DNA from: Cladorrhinum sp. PSN259
Taxonomy: Eukaryota > Ascomycota > Sordariomycetes > Sordariales > Podosporaceae
Assembly: GCA_033725935.1 (NCBI GenBank)
Contig: MU867119.1
Location: 124,001 to 188,000 of the forward strand
Reading direction: 5' to 3'
Length of the DNA: 64,000 bases
In this document: piece after piece, positions 62,051-64,000 of the stretch
Layout: each line of letters opens with the position of its first letter
How positions within the stretch are numbered: position 1 is the stretch's first letter
Notes under the pieces: generated by a model
Seen by the model: the letters and a program-made list of their open reading frames with translations, nothing else
The model's database searches: none
What the model was told of the DNA's origin: nothing
Position numbers and translations under genes: made by a program

Positions 62051-63314
62051 GACTGGATATGAACGATTGTCTAGACGGGGCACTTTAGTGTGCAAGTCGA
62101 AGAAGATAATTTCAAGTTCAAGTCGAGTTTCGAGCGTTATACCTCCTTAGGGTGTGATCTTCCCCATAATTCATCCCGATGAAATATATAGGCGCTTGGG
62201 CCAGGCTCGGGAGGGTGTTTACACTTGGCCGGATTGGGAATTTAACCCTCTTCAATATTCAACGGAATTCATCAGATTGTCGAGATACCGTTATTTTTCC
62301 CGTTAACATCTTCCACTGCCATTCAGGTGTTTATTGTTTCATCCGTCGCCAAGACCTTTTGGTCCAATTAAATGCCTCATATCGCCAAAAAAAAAAGACC
62401 TATATCCGATGAAAGATATAGCGGGCGAAAAAGGTACTTGAGGCAGTGATTTCTAAGAGGAATTATGTAGCCCATTTCGTCAGAAAGTACCCTGAATTCA
62501 TCAGAGCTTTAATTTATCGCAAAAGATCACACCCTCAGCACCCAACCATTACCACTGCTCACGTGTCATTTGCATTTTAGGCATAGCTGGGGTACTCGCT
62601 AACTAAGCAGCACGCCGCTTCTTCCTACAAGATTATCTCAACAGGCGCTTGTCTCAGCAAAGCTTAAATGCTAATACCTGGTCCACCTACGTATTGAGGG
62701 CCGAAGTAGATCCCCCTCCTAATTCAGATTCAAATTCAGGTTCCAATATTCCAATATTTTAATATTTTAATATTTCAATGCCATTGCTATATAATACCAA
62801 GCGTGTTCTAGTTTCAATCAAGCCTTGAAGCCTGATTCTTTCAATATTGAATTGTATATACAGCTTTATTCCGGTTCCTATTTCTTATATCTTCCCAATT
62901 CTTCCAATTGACCGAGTTGCTCGCCAAAGTATTCCAAAATAAATCCCATCTTCTTTCCTCCCACTGGCCAATTATCCAATTTCCCAGCGTATACATACCT
63001 ATTTAGAATTGTCCATCCAATCCAACCATACTCAAGACATTAACTTATGAAATAAAGGAAAAGAAACATCCGTTGGCACGGTATATGTATACAGATATGT
63101 ATGCTGTGGTTGAATAAAAACGACATGAAAAGAAAGAAGCAAAAACTCCACACTCCCAAACTCCGACGCTTATGTCTTTCAGACTTGTACCCAAAAGTAA
63201 ACAAAAAGAAATAAATGCAAAAAAAAAAAAAATGCGTGTGCTTGCGTGTATACAACCGTCCACCTTCAGAATTGCACCAACAAACTCACCAACAACACAA
63301 TCCTCCTTCCTGCC
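62051..63314. other. AT-rich intergenic stretch, 1.3 kb
   Basis: No gene supported. An AATATT-rich short tandem patch lies at 62743-62780 (CCAATATTCCAATATTTTAA and onward). The left end is the promoter side of the HET gene and the right end the 3' flank of the last gene. Confidence 0.5.
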
Positions 63315-64000
63315 TTAGAAACCACCACCTGGACCACCTGGATTCACACCCCCAACCCCACCACCAACTGCCCCTCCAGTCCCTCCTGCCCCTCCTGTCC
63401 CCCCACCACCTCCACTCCCCCCTACCCCCGTACCCGCAACCCCAGGGCTGTCAGGATTAAACAACAACAAAGGCCACTGGCCCGTCCCATGCGAATGATG
63501 AACCTGCTCCCCCACGTCAGGCCTAGGACCCGCCCCTCCAAGCGTCATCAAAGCACTGGCACCGTGCCGCTCACTGTTTGTCGTCCCGGTTCCGCCGTTC
63601 CCCACGACACCGCCCGCAAACTCTGCAGCCCAGTCGTGCCAGGTAGTATTACCGTGGGCATTAACAAGCATCTGAGCTGCGGCTGCTGCCTGTGCTGCTT
63701 GAGCGGCCTGGGCAGCCTGCTGAGCAGCTTGAGGACGCCAATATTCTGCTGATTGCACCGTTACGTGCTGCGTAGCTTGCGAGGCGAAGGCCACGAGGGG
63801 ATTTGTGTTTTGGTCGAGGTTGGGTGAGCCGCCACTTGCTGCTGTTGCCGCTGATGCTGCTGCGTAGAGATATGAAGCTCCGTCTGCTGAGTCAAAGGCT
63901 GAGGTTCCGTTTTGGTGTCCCCCAGCCGCGGACGACGGCTGGTCGGTATATGCAAGTGATGGGTAGGGCGTTGCAGAGTTTGATACACCTCCGTAGTAAG
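63315..64000 (-). CDS. 3' end of a large protein, possibly a fungal transcription factor (continues past window)
   Basis: The minus-strand frame is open from the window edge to the stop at 63315, giving about 228 residues. It reads YYGGVSNSATPYPSLAYTDQ at the edge, then SADGASYLYAAASAATAAS, NTNPLVAFASQATQHV, an Ala/Gln run, NTTWHDWAAEFAGG, ASALMTLGG and a Gly-rich tail. The segments NPLVAFASQATQHV, TWHDWAA and ALMTL remind me of the C-terminal region of fungal zinc-cluster transcription factors; this is memory, not a search, and no DNA-binding domain is visible because the gene starts outside the window. The Ala, Gln and Gly runs are low complexity. Confidence 0.6.
   Translation of the reverse strand, partial: YYGGVSNSATPYPSLAYTDQPSSAAGGHQNGTSAFDSADGASYLYAAASAATAASGGSPNLDQNTNPLVAFASQATQHVTVQSAEYWRPQAAQQAAQAAQAAQAAAAAQMLVNAHGNTTWHDWAAEFAGGVVGNGGTGTTNSERHGASALMTLGGAGPRPDVGEQVHHSHGTGQWPLLLFNPDSPGVAGTGVGGSGGGGGTGGAGGTGGAVGGGVGGVNPGGPGGGF

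Overview
The window is nuclear DNA of a filamentous ascomycete, most likely a Sordariomycete. The evidence is short introns (about 47-81 bp, GTRNGT donors, CTNAC-like branch points), three HET-domain genes, a CFEM protein, a fungal rhodopsin-type receptor, a BAS2-like cysteine-module secreted protein and a Fot1/pogo-type transposon with RIP-like stop codons. The class assignment is inference; no rRNA or marker gene is present.

Layout. 1-9.2 kb: 3' part of a GH75 chitosanase, a CFEM GPI-type protein, a secreted three-module cysteine protein with Gly/Ala-repeat linkers, a five-exon fatty-acid transporter/acyl-CoA synthetase and an unknown membrane protein. 9.6-14 kb is a decayed patch: a frameshifted gene relic, a complete but dead Fot1-like element (10564-12425), a fragment of a second pogo-like transposase and a nonsense-broken ORF. 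14.8-22 kb: an RBR-type zinc protein, a tRNA-derived SINE-like element, then two HET genes facing away from each other. 22.3-34 kb is an accessory block: a Zn-phospholipase-C-like enzyme, a metzincin protease, a secreted GH43-type glycosidase, a broken DUF7770-like gene, a kinase-like (APH fold) gene with a deleted pseudogene copy beside it, a secreted Cys-rich preproprotein and a secreted beta-lactamase-fold hydrolase. Copies of a short repeat are scattered between 25.7 and 30.5 kb. 34-37.5 kb is gene-poor.

37.5-64 kb is mostly ordinary: rhodopsin-type receptor, Ted1-like phosphoesterase, Gln-rich secreted protein, TIM50, F-box-like protein, nitronate monooxygenase, MFS permease, a GLEV-motif protein, a flavin monooxygenase, a third HET gene and the 3' end of a possible transcription factor.

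Exon boundaries were worked out by hand from splice signals plus reading-frame continuity; each spliced model listed gives an uninterrupted frame. Surface/secreted proteins (chitosanase, CFEM, BAS2-like, Cys-rich, GH43, beta-lactamase-fold, Gln-rich) and allorecognition-type HET genes dominate the non-housekeeping content. No operon-like or CRISPR structure is present.
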